From: Lachnospiraceae bacterium
Lineage (GTDB): Bacteria > Bacillota > Clostridia > Lachnospirales > Lachnospiraceae
Reading direction: 5' to 3'
Length of the DNA: 14,188 nucleotides
Assembly (NCBI GenBank): GCA_017477805.1
Contig: JAFUUM010000394.1
Location: 1-14,188, forward strand
Part shown: in pieces, positions 7,613 to 14,188 of the stretch
Numbering within the stretch: position 1 is the first letter of the stretch
Layout of the letters: each line of letters starts with the position of its first letter
Program-made: the position numbers and the translations under genes
The notes under the pieces: generated by a model
The model's input: only the letters and a program-made list of their open reading frames with translations
What the model was told of the DNA's origin: nothing
Database searches by the model: none

Positions 7613-9163
7613 ATGGGCAGAGAAAGCCACGCGGATCCGTCGGTAACAGTTGTTGCCATGAAGGATATTGTCAAGAAATTCGGCGACTTCACGGCTAACG
7701 ACGGGATCAATCTGACGGTTCATAAAGGGGAAGTACATGCGATCCTCGGCGAGAACGGCGCCGGGAAGAGCACGCTTATGAACATTCTGTACGGGTTGTA
7801 CAAACCTACATCCGGTACGATCGAGATCGGAGGGAAACAGGTAAATATCGATTCCCCCGAAAAGGCCATCGAACTGGGTATCGGTATGGTGCACCAGCAC
7901 TTCATGCTGGTACAGCCCTTTACCGTAACCGAGAACATCATCCTCGGTATGGAACCCCGTAAGGGCCTCGTGGTGGACATCCCTTCCGCCAGAAAGAGAG
8001 TACAGGAGCTGTCCGAAAAGTACGGACTTCAGGTAGACCCCGATGCAAAGATCGAGGATATCTCCGTTGGCATGCAGCAGAGAGTTGAGATCCTGAAGGT
8101 CCTTTATCGTGGTGCCGACATCCTGATCCTGGATGAGCCCACCGCATCCCTGACCCCTCAGGAGATCACAGAACTCATCGAGATCATCGGTCACCTGACA
8201 AGGGATGGTAAGACCGTCATCCTCATTACCCATAAACTGAAAGAGATCAAGGCATCCGCAGACTGCTGTACCATCATCCGTCAGGGTAAGTACATCGATA
8301 CCGTGGACGTTAACAACGTTGACGAGAACGATCTTGCTTCCATGATGGTTGGCCGTAAGGTCAACTTCAAGGTAGAAAAAGCCGAGATCGAACCCGGTGA
8401 AGTTGCTCTGAAGGTTGAGGATATCCATGGTCTGGATTACAGAGGCGTGGAGATCTTAAAGGGCCTTTCTCTGCAGGTTCGCAAAGGTGAGATCGTTGGT
8501 CTTGCCGGCGTAGACGGAAACGGCCAGACCGAGCTGGTTGAGATCCTGACAGGTCTTAGAAAGGGTACCGCAGGCTCCGTTATGGTGGATGGTAAAGAAG
8601 TGTTTAACAAGACTCCCCGTGAGATCTTTGAAGCCGGTATTACCAGTATCCCCGCGGACAGACAGAAACACGGTCTGATCCTGCAGTTCTCCAACGAGAA
8701 CAACATGATCCTCCAGAACTTCCGTGAACCCGAGTTCTCAAAGATGGGCGTGCTGAAAAAGGATGCTATCCATAAGCATGCCGCAGAACTTTTCGAAAAG
8801 TTCGATATCCGTCCCAGAGAGCATGAGGCTTATCCCGCAGGAACCTTATCCGGCGGTAACCAGCAGAAGGTCATCATCGCAAGAGAGATCACCAATGACT
8901 CCGATGTGCTCATCGCCGTAAACCCCACCAGAGGTCTGGATGTAGGTGCCATCGAGTACGTGCATAAATATCTGGTTGAGCAGAGAAACAAAGGTAAAGC
9001 CGTTCTTCTCGTAAGCTTCGAGCTGGATGAGATCATGAGCCTGTCCGATGAGATCGACGTTATCTTCAACGGACAGATCGTTGGTAAAGTAGCAGGCAAG
9101 GATGCGGAAGAAAACGCCCTTGGTCTGATGATGGCAGGAGGTAACAGCAGTGAAAAAGAATAA
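7613..9163 (+). CDS. BMP-type nucleoside ABC transporter ATPase, two ABC domains (NupO/YufO-like)
   Basis: 516 residues, a cytoplasmic ATPase energising nucleoside import through the two following permeases. ABC domain 1 has Walker A GENGAGKST (46-54), signature SVGMQQ (151-156) and Walker B LILDEPT (171-177). ABC domain 2 has a degenerate Walker A, GVDGNGQT (299-306), with no lysine. It keeps an intact signature LSGGNQQK (412-419) and a Walker B region reading IAVNPTRGLDVGA, without the usual Asp-Glu. This asymmetry, with one consensus and one degenerate site, is normal for sugar/nucleoside ATPases of this group (RbsA, NupO). It is the first gene of the run after the structured leader, and its end overlaps the next gene by 14 nt, which indicates translational coupling. 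Confidence 0.94.
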   Translation: MGRESHADPSVTVVAMKDIVKKFGDFTANDGINLTVHKGEVHAILGENGAGKSTLMNILYGLYKPTSGTIEIGGKQVNIDSPEKAIELGIGMVHQHFMLVQPFTVTENIILGMEPRKGLVVDIPSARKRVQELSEKYGLQVDPDAKIEDISVGMQQRVEILKVLYRGADILILDEPTASLTPQEITELIEIIGHLTRDGKTVILITHKLKEIKASADCCTIIRQGKYIDTVDVNNVDENDLASMMVGRKVNFKVEKAEIEPGEVALKVEDIHGLDYRGVEILKGLSLQVRKGEIVGLAGVDGNGQTELVEILTGLRKGTAGSVMVDGKEVFNKTPREIFEAGITSIPADRQKHGLILQFSNENNMILQNFREPEFSKMGVLKKDAIHKHAAELFEKFDIRPREHEAYPAGTLSGGNQQKVIIAREITNDSDVLIAVNPTRGLDVGAIEYVHKYLVEQRNKGKAVLLVSFELDEIMSLSDEIDVIFNGQIVGKVAGKDAEENALGLMMAGGNSSEKE

Positions 9164-10241
9164 AGAAAATAATGCTGGCCTCTTCAGTCATATCCTGCAG
9201 GCCAACATTCCCTATACATTATTGTCCATTATCATCGGTTTCGTTGTGGGTGCCGTCCTTTTGGCCATCGCCGGCATCGACCCGATCGCAACCTTCGGCG
9301 CACTTGCCGACGGTATCTTTGGTAAGAGCAAATACATCGTCTGGTCCATCGTTTATGCAACCCCCATCATCCTCACGGGTCTTTCCGTTGCATTCTCTTT
9401 CCAGACCGGCGTCTTCAACATCGGTGCTGAGGGTCAGTTCGTGGTGGGTTCCATGGCGGCATGCTGTGTGGGTATCTTCTGCAACCTGCCCAAGCCCCTG
9501 CACATCCTGGTCTGCCTTCTGGCAGCAGCACTGGCAGGCGGTATCTGGTCCATGTTTGTTGCTATCCTGAAGGTTAAGAGAGGCATCAATGAAGTCCTTT
9601 CCTTCATCATGTTCAACTGGATCGCTTACTACCTGTCCAACTACCTGGTAAACATCCCCGCCATCCACAAGGACGGCGACGGTGAAGCCACCAAGAACAT
9701 CGCAGAGAGCGCATCCATGCTGATGAAGTTCGATGACAAGGCATTGAAAGCCTTCTTCGGAACCGGTGCAAGTTTCAGCATCGTGGTTGCCCTGATCGCA
9801 GCCATCGTCATCGCGTTTATCCTGAACAAGACCACCCTCGGCTATAAGTTAAAGGCCGTAGGTTTTAACCGTTTTGCTGCAGAGTACGGCGGTATCTCTT
9901 CCAACAGAGAGATCCTTACCGCACTGACTATCTCCGGTATGCTCTCCGGTCTCGGCGGAGCCTGCCAGGTTATGGGTATGGGACAGCGTATCAGCCAGTT
10001 CTCCTCCCAGGAGGGCTTCGGCTTCCAGGGCATCACCGTTGCCCTGATCGCATCCTCCAACCCCATCGGCTGTATCTTCTCCGGCCTCTTCTACGGCGCC
10101 ATGAAGTACGGCGGATCCAAGCTGACGCTTGTAAACGCACCCAGTGAGATCGTTAACATCATCATGGGTACGATCATCTTCTTTATCGCTATCGCGCCTG
10201 CGATCAAAAAATTGATCCTGAGAGGCAGAAAGGGGAACTAA
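9150..10241 (+). CDS. BMP-type ABC transporter permease 1 (NupP/YufP-like)
   Basis: 363 residues and strongly hydrophobic, with about nine or ten membrane segments beginning near 19 (YTLLSIIIGFVVGAVLL). It carries the family features FNIGAEGQF after the third segment and NEVLSFIMFNW further on. A cytoplasmic loop, TTLGYKLKAVGFNRFAAEYG, probably contacts the ATPase. It pairs with the next permease to form the nucleoside channel. The start is GTG 9150, inside the end of the ATPase gene, with AGGAGG at 9136-9141 eight nt upstream. The overlap points to coupled translation and fixed subunit stoichiometry. The family is the inner-membrane component of BPD_transp_2 type. Confidence 0.93.
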   Translation: MKKNKENNAGLFSHILQANIPYTLLSIIIGFVVGAVLLAIAGIDPIATFGALADGIFGKSKYIVWSIVYATPIILTGLSVAFSFQTGVFNIGAEGQFVVGSMAACCVGIFCNLPKPLHILVCLLAAALAGGIWSMFVAILKVKRGINEVLSFIMFNWIAYYLSNYLVNIPAIHKDGDGEATKNIAESASMLMKFDDKALKAFFGTGASFSIVVALIAAIVIAFILNKTTLGYKLKAVGFNRFAAEYGGISSNREILTALTISGMLSGLGGACQVMGMGQRISQFSSQEGFGFQGITVALIASSNPIGCIFSGLFYGAMKYGGSKLTLVNAPSEIVNIIMGTIIFFIAIAPAIKKLILRGRKGN

Positions 10242-10244
10242 GTT

Positions 10245-11177
10245 ATGGATATCTTGAAAAATTTAGGCTTGTTGATCAATGCCATGATGACTTATACACC
10301 GCCCCTTTTGCTGGCGGCTTTAGGCTCCTGCTTCTCTGAGCGAAGCGGTGTCGTAAATATCGGTATCGAGGGTATGATGACCATCGGTGCTTTCGTAGGT
10401 GCTTCCACAGCACTGACTTTCGGAAATCCCTGGATCGCATTCCTTTGCGGCGGCCTTGCAGGTGCCCTTTTCGGACTGCTCCACGCCATCGCCTGCGTAT
10501 CATTCCAGGCAGACCAGACCATCTCCGGTACGGCCGTAAACTTCCTGGCTCCCGGACTTGCGGTATTTATCTGCAAACGTCTGTATGATAACTCCACGGA
10601 TACTCCTGCACTGAACGCTTCCATGAAGCTTCCCAAGTTCTTTGACGGCGTGTTCCCCGTAGGTTCTTTCTGGAACAACGTGCTGTGCAACTACTCCGTA
10701 GCTTATCTGTCCATCATCCTGGTGGCAGTGATCTGGTTCGTGTTCTACAAGACCCGTTTCGGTATGAGACTCCGTGCTGTTGGTGAGTCCCCCGAAGCCT
10801 GCGAGACTCTGGGTGTCAACGTATACAGAGTAAGATACCTCTGCGTGATCCTCTCCGGTCTCCTTGCCGGATTTGGCGGCGCTTACGTTACCCTGGCAAC
10901 CGTTAGCCAGTTCAGACCTATCGTTATAGTAGGTCAGGGCTTCATGGCTATCGCAGCCGTGATCTTCGGTAAGTTCAAACCTCAGGGAGCCATGTGGGCA
11001 TGCCTGCTGTTCGGTCTTTGCAACGGAATCAAAGTGCTGGCAACCACCAGCAACACCGTATCCCCGAACCTGATCTCCATGATCCCTTACATCGTGACCA
11101 TCCTGGCACTGGTACTCTTTGTCGGTACCGCAAGAGTGCCTGCGGCCAACGGTAAGCCTTACTCCAAGGCAAGATAA
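10245..11177 (+). CDS. BMP-type ABC transporter permease 2 (NupQ/YufQ-like)
   Basis: 310 residues, starting 3 nt after permease 1 with an AAGGGGAA ribosome site inside that gene's end. It is hydrophobic throughout, with about eight to ten membrane segments. Conserved parts are FSERSGVVNIGIEGMM, the counterpart of FNIGAEGQ in permease 1, then ADQTISGTAVNFLAPG and the cytoplasmic loop KTRFGMRLRAVGESPEACE, expected to dock on the ATPase. NupP/NupQ pairs in Bacillus and Streptococcus have the same gene order of ATPase, long permease, short permease. It completes the importer; the nucleoside carried cannot be read from the sequence. Confidence 0.93.
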   Translation: MDILKNLGLLINAMMTYTPPLLLAALGSCFSERSGVVNIGIEGMMTIGAFVGASTALTFGNPWIAFLCGGLAGALFGLLHAIACVSFQADQTISGTAVNFLAPGLAVFICKRLYDNSTDTPALNASMKLPKFFDGVFPVGSFWNNVLCNYSVAYLSIILVAVIWFVFYKTRFGMRLRAVGESPEACETLGVNVYRVRYLCVILSGLLAGFGGAYVTLATVSQFRPIVIVGQGFMAIAAVIFGKFKPQGAMWACLLFGLCNGIKVLATTSNTVSPNLISMIPYIVTILALVLFVGTARVPAANGKPYSKAR

Positions 11178-11203
11178 GCTTAGAACAGATAAGAGGAATA
11201 AAT

Positions 11204-11845
11204 ATGTTAAATTCGAAATTATTTGATCATACCTTACTGAAAGCAGACGCCACCACCGCGCAGATCGACAAGATCTGCGACGAGGCGTTGGCTAACGATT
11301 TTGCTTCCGTGTGCTGTAATTCCTATTACACCGCACATGTGGCAGAAAAACTGAAGGGCTCCGATGTTAAGACCTGTACCGTTGTGGGCTTCCCTCTGGG
11401 ACAGATGTCCACCCGCGCAAAGGCTGCCGAGACCAAGATCGCAGTAGAAGACGGAGCGCAGGAGATCGATATGGTCATCAACGTAGGCGCACTGAAGGAA
11501 GGCTCCGACAGTGTTGTCTTTGAGGATATCAAAGCCGTAAAGGCAGCATGCGGTGAGGCTCACCTGAAAGTCATCATCGAGACCTGCCTTCTTACCGAAG
11601 AAGAAAAGGTAAGAGCCTGCAAACTTTCCAAAGAAGCAGGTGCAGACTTCGTAAAGACCTCCACCGGTTTCTCCACCGGCGGTGCTACCGCAGCGGATGT
11701 TGCGCTGATGCGTAAGACCGTAGGCGAAGAACTGGGCGTTAAGGCATCCGGCGGCATCCATACCGCAGAAGAAGCCGAGAGCATGGTGGCAGCAGGTGCC
11801 AACAGACTTGGAACCAGCGCAACACTGGCCATCATGGGACGGTAA
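11204..11845 (+). CDS. deoC: Deoxyribose-phosphate aldolase (DERA)
   Basis: Cleaves 2-deoxy-D-ribose-5-phosphate to acetaldehyde and D-glyceraldehyde-3-phosphate, the last step of deoxynucleoside breakdown. 213 residues, the usual length for the shorter bacterial DERA group, folding as a TIM barrel. Catalytic residues are in place: D89 in EIDMVINVG, the Schiff-base lysine K151 in VKTSTGF and the second lysine K180 in VKASGGIHT. The start at ATG 11204 has AGAGGA upstream. It follows permease 2 by 26 nt and precedes tdk by 9 nt, so imported deoxynucleosides are the likely source of its substrate. The phosphorylase and phosphopentomutase that make the substrate are not in this window. Confidence 0.96.
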   Translation: MLNSKLFDHTLLKADATTAQIDKICDEALANDFASVCCNSYYTAHVAEKLKGSDVKTCTVVGFPLGQMSTRAKAAETKIAVEDGAQEIDMVINVGALKEGSDSVVFEDIKAVKAACGEAHLKVIIETCLLTEEEKVRACKLSKEAGADFVKTSTGFSTGGATAADVALMRKTVGEELGVKASGGIHTAEEAESMVAAGANRLGTSATLAIMGR

Positions 11846-11854
11846 GGAGCAAAG

Positions 11855-12442
11855 ATGGCTAAGCTGTTTTTCCGACACGGAGCCATGGGAAGCTCCAAGA
11901 CCGCTAACGCGCTGATGGTGGAGTACAACTATTACGAGCGCGGCAAGAAAGCCCTGCTGTTAAAGCCCAGACTGGACAACCGGGATGGGGAAGCGGTGAT
12001 CGCAAGCCGCATGGGTCTTTCGAAAGAATGTAAATTCGTGGAAGATCTGACAGAAATGTCAGATGATGAGATCCGGACCTATGACTGCATCATTGTGGAT
12101 GAGGCACAGTTTTGCAAGAAGTCCGATATCGAGCTGTTCATCCACATCGTGGATGACCTGGGGATCTCCGTGATCTGCTACGGACTGCGGACGGATTTCC
12201 AGAGAGTGCCTTTTGAGGGATCCACCTGGCTCCTTGCCTGGGCGGATGTGATCGAAGAGATCAAGACGGTCTGCTGGTGCGGCCAGGGAGCGCAGTGCAA
12301 CACCCGTATCGATGGGGAAGGCCATGTGATCAAGACCGGCGAGCAGATCCTGCTTGGCGCTAACGACAAATATGTGGCACTTTGCCGCAGACACTACAAA
12401 GAGGGAAACCTGGGACCGGATTTCACTCCGAAGATGAGATAA
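11855..12442 (+). CDS. tdk: Thymidine kinase, type II
   Basis: Phosphorylates thymidine (and deoxyuridine) with ATP to give dTMP in the salvage pathway. 195 residues, the usual size. It has P-loop GAMGSSKT (9-16), VDEAQF (81-86) with catalytic Glu83, and the lid region YGLRTDFQRVPFEG. A structural zinc site is formed by C140-x-C142 and C177-x2-H180. The C-x-C form and the CYGLRTDF stretch resemble E. coli Tdk. The ribosome site TAAGGAG overlaps the deoC stop codon and gives tight coupling. With deoC beside it, imported thymidine can be either reused or degraded, so the two enzymes compete for the same pool. Confidence 0.96.
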   Translation: MAKLFFRHGAMGSSKTANALMVEYNYYERGKKALLLKPRLDNRDGEAVIASRMGLSKECKFVEDLTEMSDDEIRTYDCIIVDEAQFCKKSDIELFIHIVDDLGISVICYGLRTDFQRVPFEGSTWLLAWADVIEEIKTVCWCGQGAQCNTRIDGEGHVIKTGEQILLGANDKYVALCRRHYKEGNLGPDFTPKMR

Positions 12443-12471
12443 AACGGCCCCCGGCCCAAGAGAAGAGGAAA

Positions 12472-13122
12472 ATGGACGGATTTTTTACCGAACAGGGCAA
12501 CGATGTAGATAACTGGACAGAGCTCATGCTCATCTACAACGCAGCACTGAAACAGATCGAGACGAAGATCGAGATCCTCAACGAGGAATTCCAGCATGTG
12601 CACAGTTATAACCCCATTGAGCACATCAAATCCCGTGTGAAGACTCCCGAGAGCATCGTCAAAAAGTTAAAACGCCAGGGACGTGAGGTAAACCTGGAGA
12701 ATATGGTGGAGTATGTGAATGACATCGCGGGCATCCGCGTGATCTGCTCCTTTACTTCCGATATCTACACCATTGCAGAGATCATCGGAAAACAGAAGGA
12801 CGTCAAGGTGATCTCCATCAAGGACTATCTGGTGAATCCCAAACCCAGCGGTTATATGAGCTATCATATGATCGTTTCCACACCTGTGTATTTATCCGAC
12901 AGGACCGTGGATGCCAAGGTTGAGATCCAGATCAGGACCGTTGCTCAGGACTTCTGGGCATCCCTGGAGCATAAGATGAACTACAAGTTCGAAGGAAATG
13001 CTCCGGCCCACATGAAAAAAGAACTGGTGGAATGTGCCGAGATCGTGGCGAAACTGGATGAGACCATGCTGCAGCTGAACGAGGAAGTGCAGAACTACTC
13101 CACCAGCGCAAAAGAAAACTAG
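12472..13122 (+). CDS. relQ: Small alarmone synthetase, RelQ/SasB-type GTP pyrophosphokinase
   Basis: Makes (p)ppGpp from ATP and GDP/GTP. 216 residues, synthetase domain only, without the hydrolase, TGS or ACT domains of long RelA/SpoT, matching RelQ (about 210). Visible motifs are HIKSRVKTPESI (51-62), DIAGIRVI (84-91), the G-loop region KDYLVNPKPSGYMSYH (117-132) and VEIQIRT (150-156) with catalytic Glu151. C-terminal helices (about 175-210) fit the tetramer-forming tail of RelQ. ATG 12472 is chosen: an upstream in-frame start at 12382 would overlap tdk by 61 nt, and homologues begin near the Trp at residue 15. The gap after tdk is 29 nt with no terminator, so co-transcription is likely. 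The ribosome site (AGAGG, 3 nt spacing) is weak. Confidence 0.92.
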   Translation: MDGFFTEQGNDVDNWTELMLIYNAALKQIETKIEILNEEFQHVHSYNPIEHIKSRVKTPESIVKKLKRQGREVNLENMVEYVNDIAGIRVICSFTSDIYTIAEIIGKQKDVKVISIKDYLVNPKPSGYMSYHMIVSTPVYLSDRTVDAKVEIQIRTVAQDFWASLEHKMNYKFEGNAPAHMKKELVECAEIVAKLDETMLQLNEEVQNYSTSAKEN

Positions 13123-13138
13123 CATAAGAAAACTAAAA

Positions 13139-13186
13139 AACTCCCCATAAAATGAGGAGTGCCCGGACACCTCTCGGCGCCCGGGC
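13139..13186. terminator. Paired hairpins after relQ, candidate terminator
   Basis: The first stem pairs ACTCC (13140-13144) with GGAGT (13156-13160), extended inwards by CAT/ATG. A second stem, GCCCGG (13161-13166) with CCGGGC (13181-13186), follows directly. No T-run follows on the plus strand, so plus-strand termination is uncertain. On the minus strand the first stem is followed by six T's then AGTTTT, a good intrinsic terminator shape, yet no minus-strand gene is seen here. Confidence 0.5.
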
Positions 13187-13249
13187 TATTATGAAAAAAA
13201 TTATCTTAATGTCACTTGCTTCTGTACTTATGAGTATAGGCATAAATTA

Positions 13250-13294
13250 TGAACAAATTATGAACACGCCTTGAACATATAGTAAACATGAACA
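13250..13294 (+). repeat. TGAACA direct repeats with exact 11-bp period, operator-like
   Basis: TGAACA occurs at 13250, 13261 and 13272, then TAAACA at 13283, each 11 bp apart; another TGAACA follows at 13289. Sites on one face of the helix at 11-bp spacing are typical of OmpR/PhoB-family response regulators, and the B. subtilis PhoP box is TTAACA-like with the same period. It lies 60-100 bp upstream of the -35 of the next gene. Confidence 0.5.
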
Positions 13295-13355
13295 TAGGGT
13301 GTCAAAAATTTGGAGTAAAAACCGTCATATTGCACAAAAACAGAAGCCGGCTTTC

Positions 13356-13384
13356 TTTACGTACCGGATCAGAAATGGTATATT
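13356..13384 (+). promoter_or_regulatory. Extended -10 promoter of the coiled-coil gene
   Basis: TTTACG (13356-13361), a 17-nt spacer and TATATT (13379-13384) preceded by TGG (13376-13378), an extended -10. Transcription would begin near 13391, about 30 nt before the start codon. Confidence 0.6.
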
Positions 13385-13420
13385 AAATAAGGTTTTCAAA
13401 GATGGGAACCCGGAGGAAAG

Positions 13421-14050
13421 ATGAGAATGGATAGTTTTATCGATCTTTTTGCACAAAGAAAAAACGCTCAGGAGATGATCAAAGCTAACTCCCAGGCGGA
13501 AGCAAAGGAAAATCAGCATCTTCATGAGCAGCTGAAAAACTATGAGGAAGCCATCGAAAACCTCAGAAAGCAGAGTCTCCAGAATACGGAGAATGCCGAG
13601 AAGGTGACAAAGCTTTTGGATGAGAGTATCTCCAAGATCGAAAGCAGAGAGAAAGACCAGGCGGCTGCCGATAATAAGCTTGCTGCGATCTGCGAAGAAC
13701 TTCGAAAAGAATTGGAAGCGACAAAAGCGGAAGTGGCTCAGATCCGTGAGACAGTTAACGCCCTGAAAGAAGAGGGCACTCCCATGGATGAAGTAACAGA
13801 TGCCATGGATCTTCGTCTGAAAGACACGGAAGAGCTGGTACACAGAGAAAACGTTAAGGTTTACCGCAATGTGCAGGCTGTGGTACAGGAAGAACTGGCC
13901 AAACAGTCCGGCGAGTTAAAAAATGCGGTATATGAGACCACCGGCAGGATCCGTCCCGGAAAGGGACTTCTTCCCATTGGGATCCTGACCTTTTTGGCAG
14001 CACTGGCATCCCTTGCCATGACGCTGCTCCAGTATTTCCATATTATATAA
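13421..14050 (+). CDS. Coiled-coil protein with C-terminal membrane anchor, function unknown
   Basis: 209 residues. An N-terminal segment, MDSFIDLFAQRKNAQEMIKANSQ, is followed by a long heptad-rich helix region (about 25-120, rich in Glu, Lys, Leu and Ala). A conserved-looking stretch, HRENVKVYRNVQAVVQEELAKQ, lies near 145-165, and a single hydrophobic segment (about 184-206, LLPIGILTFLAALASLAMTLLQ) sits almost at the end. The layout implies a tail-anchored protein with its coil in the cytoplasm. I recognise it only as a type of uncharacterised clostridial protein. Two starts are possible: ATG 13421, 4 nt after GGAGG, or ATG 13427, 10 nt after it. The next gene starts 18 nt downstream, so the two probably form an operon. 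Confidence 0.8.
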   Translation: MRMDSFIDLFAQRKNAQEMIKANSQAEAKENQHLHEQLKNYEEAIENLRKQSLQNTENAEKVTKLLDESISKIESREKDQAAADNKLAAICEELRKELEATKAEVAQIRETVNALKEEGTPMDEVTDAMDLRLKDTEELVHRENVKVYRNVQAVVQEELAKQSGELKNAVYETTGRIRPGKGLLPIGILTFLAALASLAMTLLQYFHII

Positions 14051-14068
14051 TTTGTTTTAGGTAAACGA

Positions 14069-14188
14069 ATGAGTTTTATTCCCGGTAAGGCTAAAATTGC
14101 ATATTTGTATACCTGGGCTGTGGCAGCATTTGTGGCAGCCCTTTCATTGCCCGCGTTTAACGGAGTGAGCAAGACCCATGTCAGCTTC
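14069..14188 (+). CDS. Start of a membrane or secreted protein, truncated by the window end
   Basis: The frame opens at ATG 14069, in a frame whose last stop is TAA 14048-14050, and stays open for 40 codons to the window edge. The N-terminus has Lys residues, then a hydrophobic run IAYLYTWAVAAFVAALSLPA (about 10-29), as in a signal peptide or first membrane segment, then a polar stretch. AGG at 14059-14061 gives a weak ribosome site 7 nt away. It follows the tail-anchored protein by 18 nt. Too little is present to name the family. Confidence 0.55.
   Translation, partial: MSFIPGKAKIAYLYTWAVAAFVAALSLPAFNGVSKTHVSF

Noticed and set aside
7459..7698. Plus-strand open frame of 79 codons in the structured leader, possible leader peptide
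   Set aside because: It starts at GTG without a Shine-Dalgarno sequence, is Arg/Pro-rich as expected from GC-rich noncoding DNA, and runs into the ATPase gene in another frame.
13325..13843. Minus-strand open frame of 172 codons antisense to the coiled-coil gene
   Set aside because: Its Phe/Leu-rich translation is the expected mirror of Lys/Glu-rich coiled-coil codons, with no start signals.

Overview
The window reads as chromosomal DNA from a Gram-positive, low-to-mid GC Clostridia, most likely a Lachnospiraceae-type gut anaerobe. This is inferred from strong AGGAGG ribosome binding sites, sigma-A-like promoters, the lipoprotein signal, and the style of the Mfd, PIN-like, RelQ and coiled-coil proteins. 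All supported genes lie on the plus strand. It looks like ordinary core chromosome: no mobile element, CRISPR array, tRNA or rRNA was seen.

Region 1 (1-3115) is a DNA repair/RNA block. It holds the 3' half of mfd, the transcription-repair coupling factor, and then a PIN/NYN-like putative nuclease with a lysine-rich repeat linker. The mfd frame contains an in-frame TAG at 47-49 with Mfd-like coding on both sides, so the gene is broken, polymorphic or misread here. Region 2 (3162-6082) is one large multi-cluster iron-sulfur flavoprotein of the GltD/NfnB type, closed by a strong terminator.

Region 3 (6097-13122) is a nucleoside uptake and salvage locus. A strong promoter drives a BMP-family lipoprotein that has its own terminator. 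A second, extended -10 promoter and a GC-rich structured leader of about 150 nt precede a tightly packed run: a two-domain ABC ATPase, two BMP-type permeases, deoC (deoxyribose-phosphate aldolase), tdk (thymidine kinase) and a RelQ-type small alarmone synthetase. The layout suggests that nucleosides are bound, imported, and either rephosphorylated (Tdk) or catabolised to acetaldehyde and glyceraldehyde-3-phosphate (DeoC). The (p)ppGpp synthetase gene lies in the same apparent transcription unit. Nucleoside phosphorylase and phosphopentomutase are not in the window.

Region 4 (13123-14188) has an AT-rich intergenic stretch of about 300 bp with paired hairpins and a set of TGAACA direct repeats at exact 11-bp spacing, which look like an OmpR/PhoB-type operator. 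After these come a good extended -10 promoter, a coiled-coil protein with a C-terminal membrane anchor, and the start of a further membrane or secreted protein cut by the window end.

The points most worth a second look are the mfd nonsense codon, the leader with mutually exclusive hairpins, the 11-bp-period repeat, and the placement of relQ in a nucleoside salvage operon. No clearly new multi-gene system was seen.
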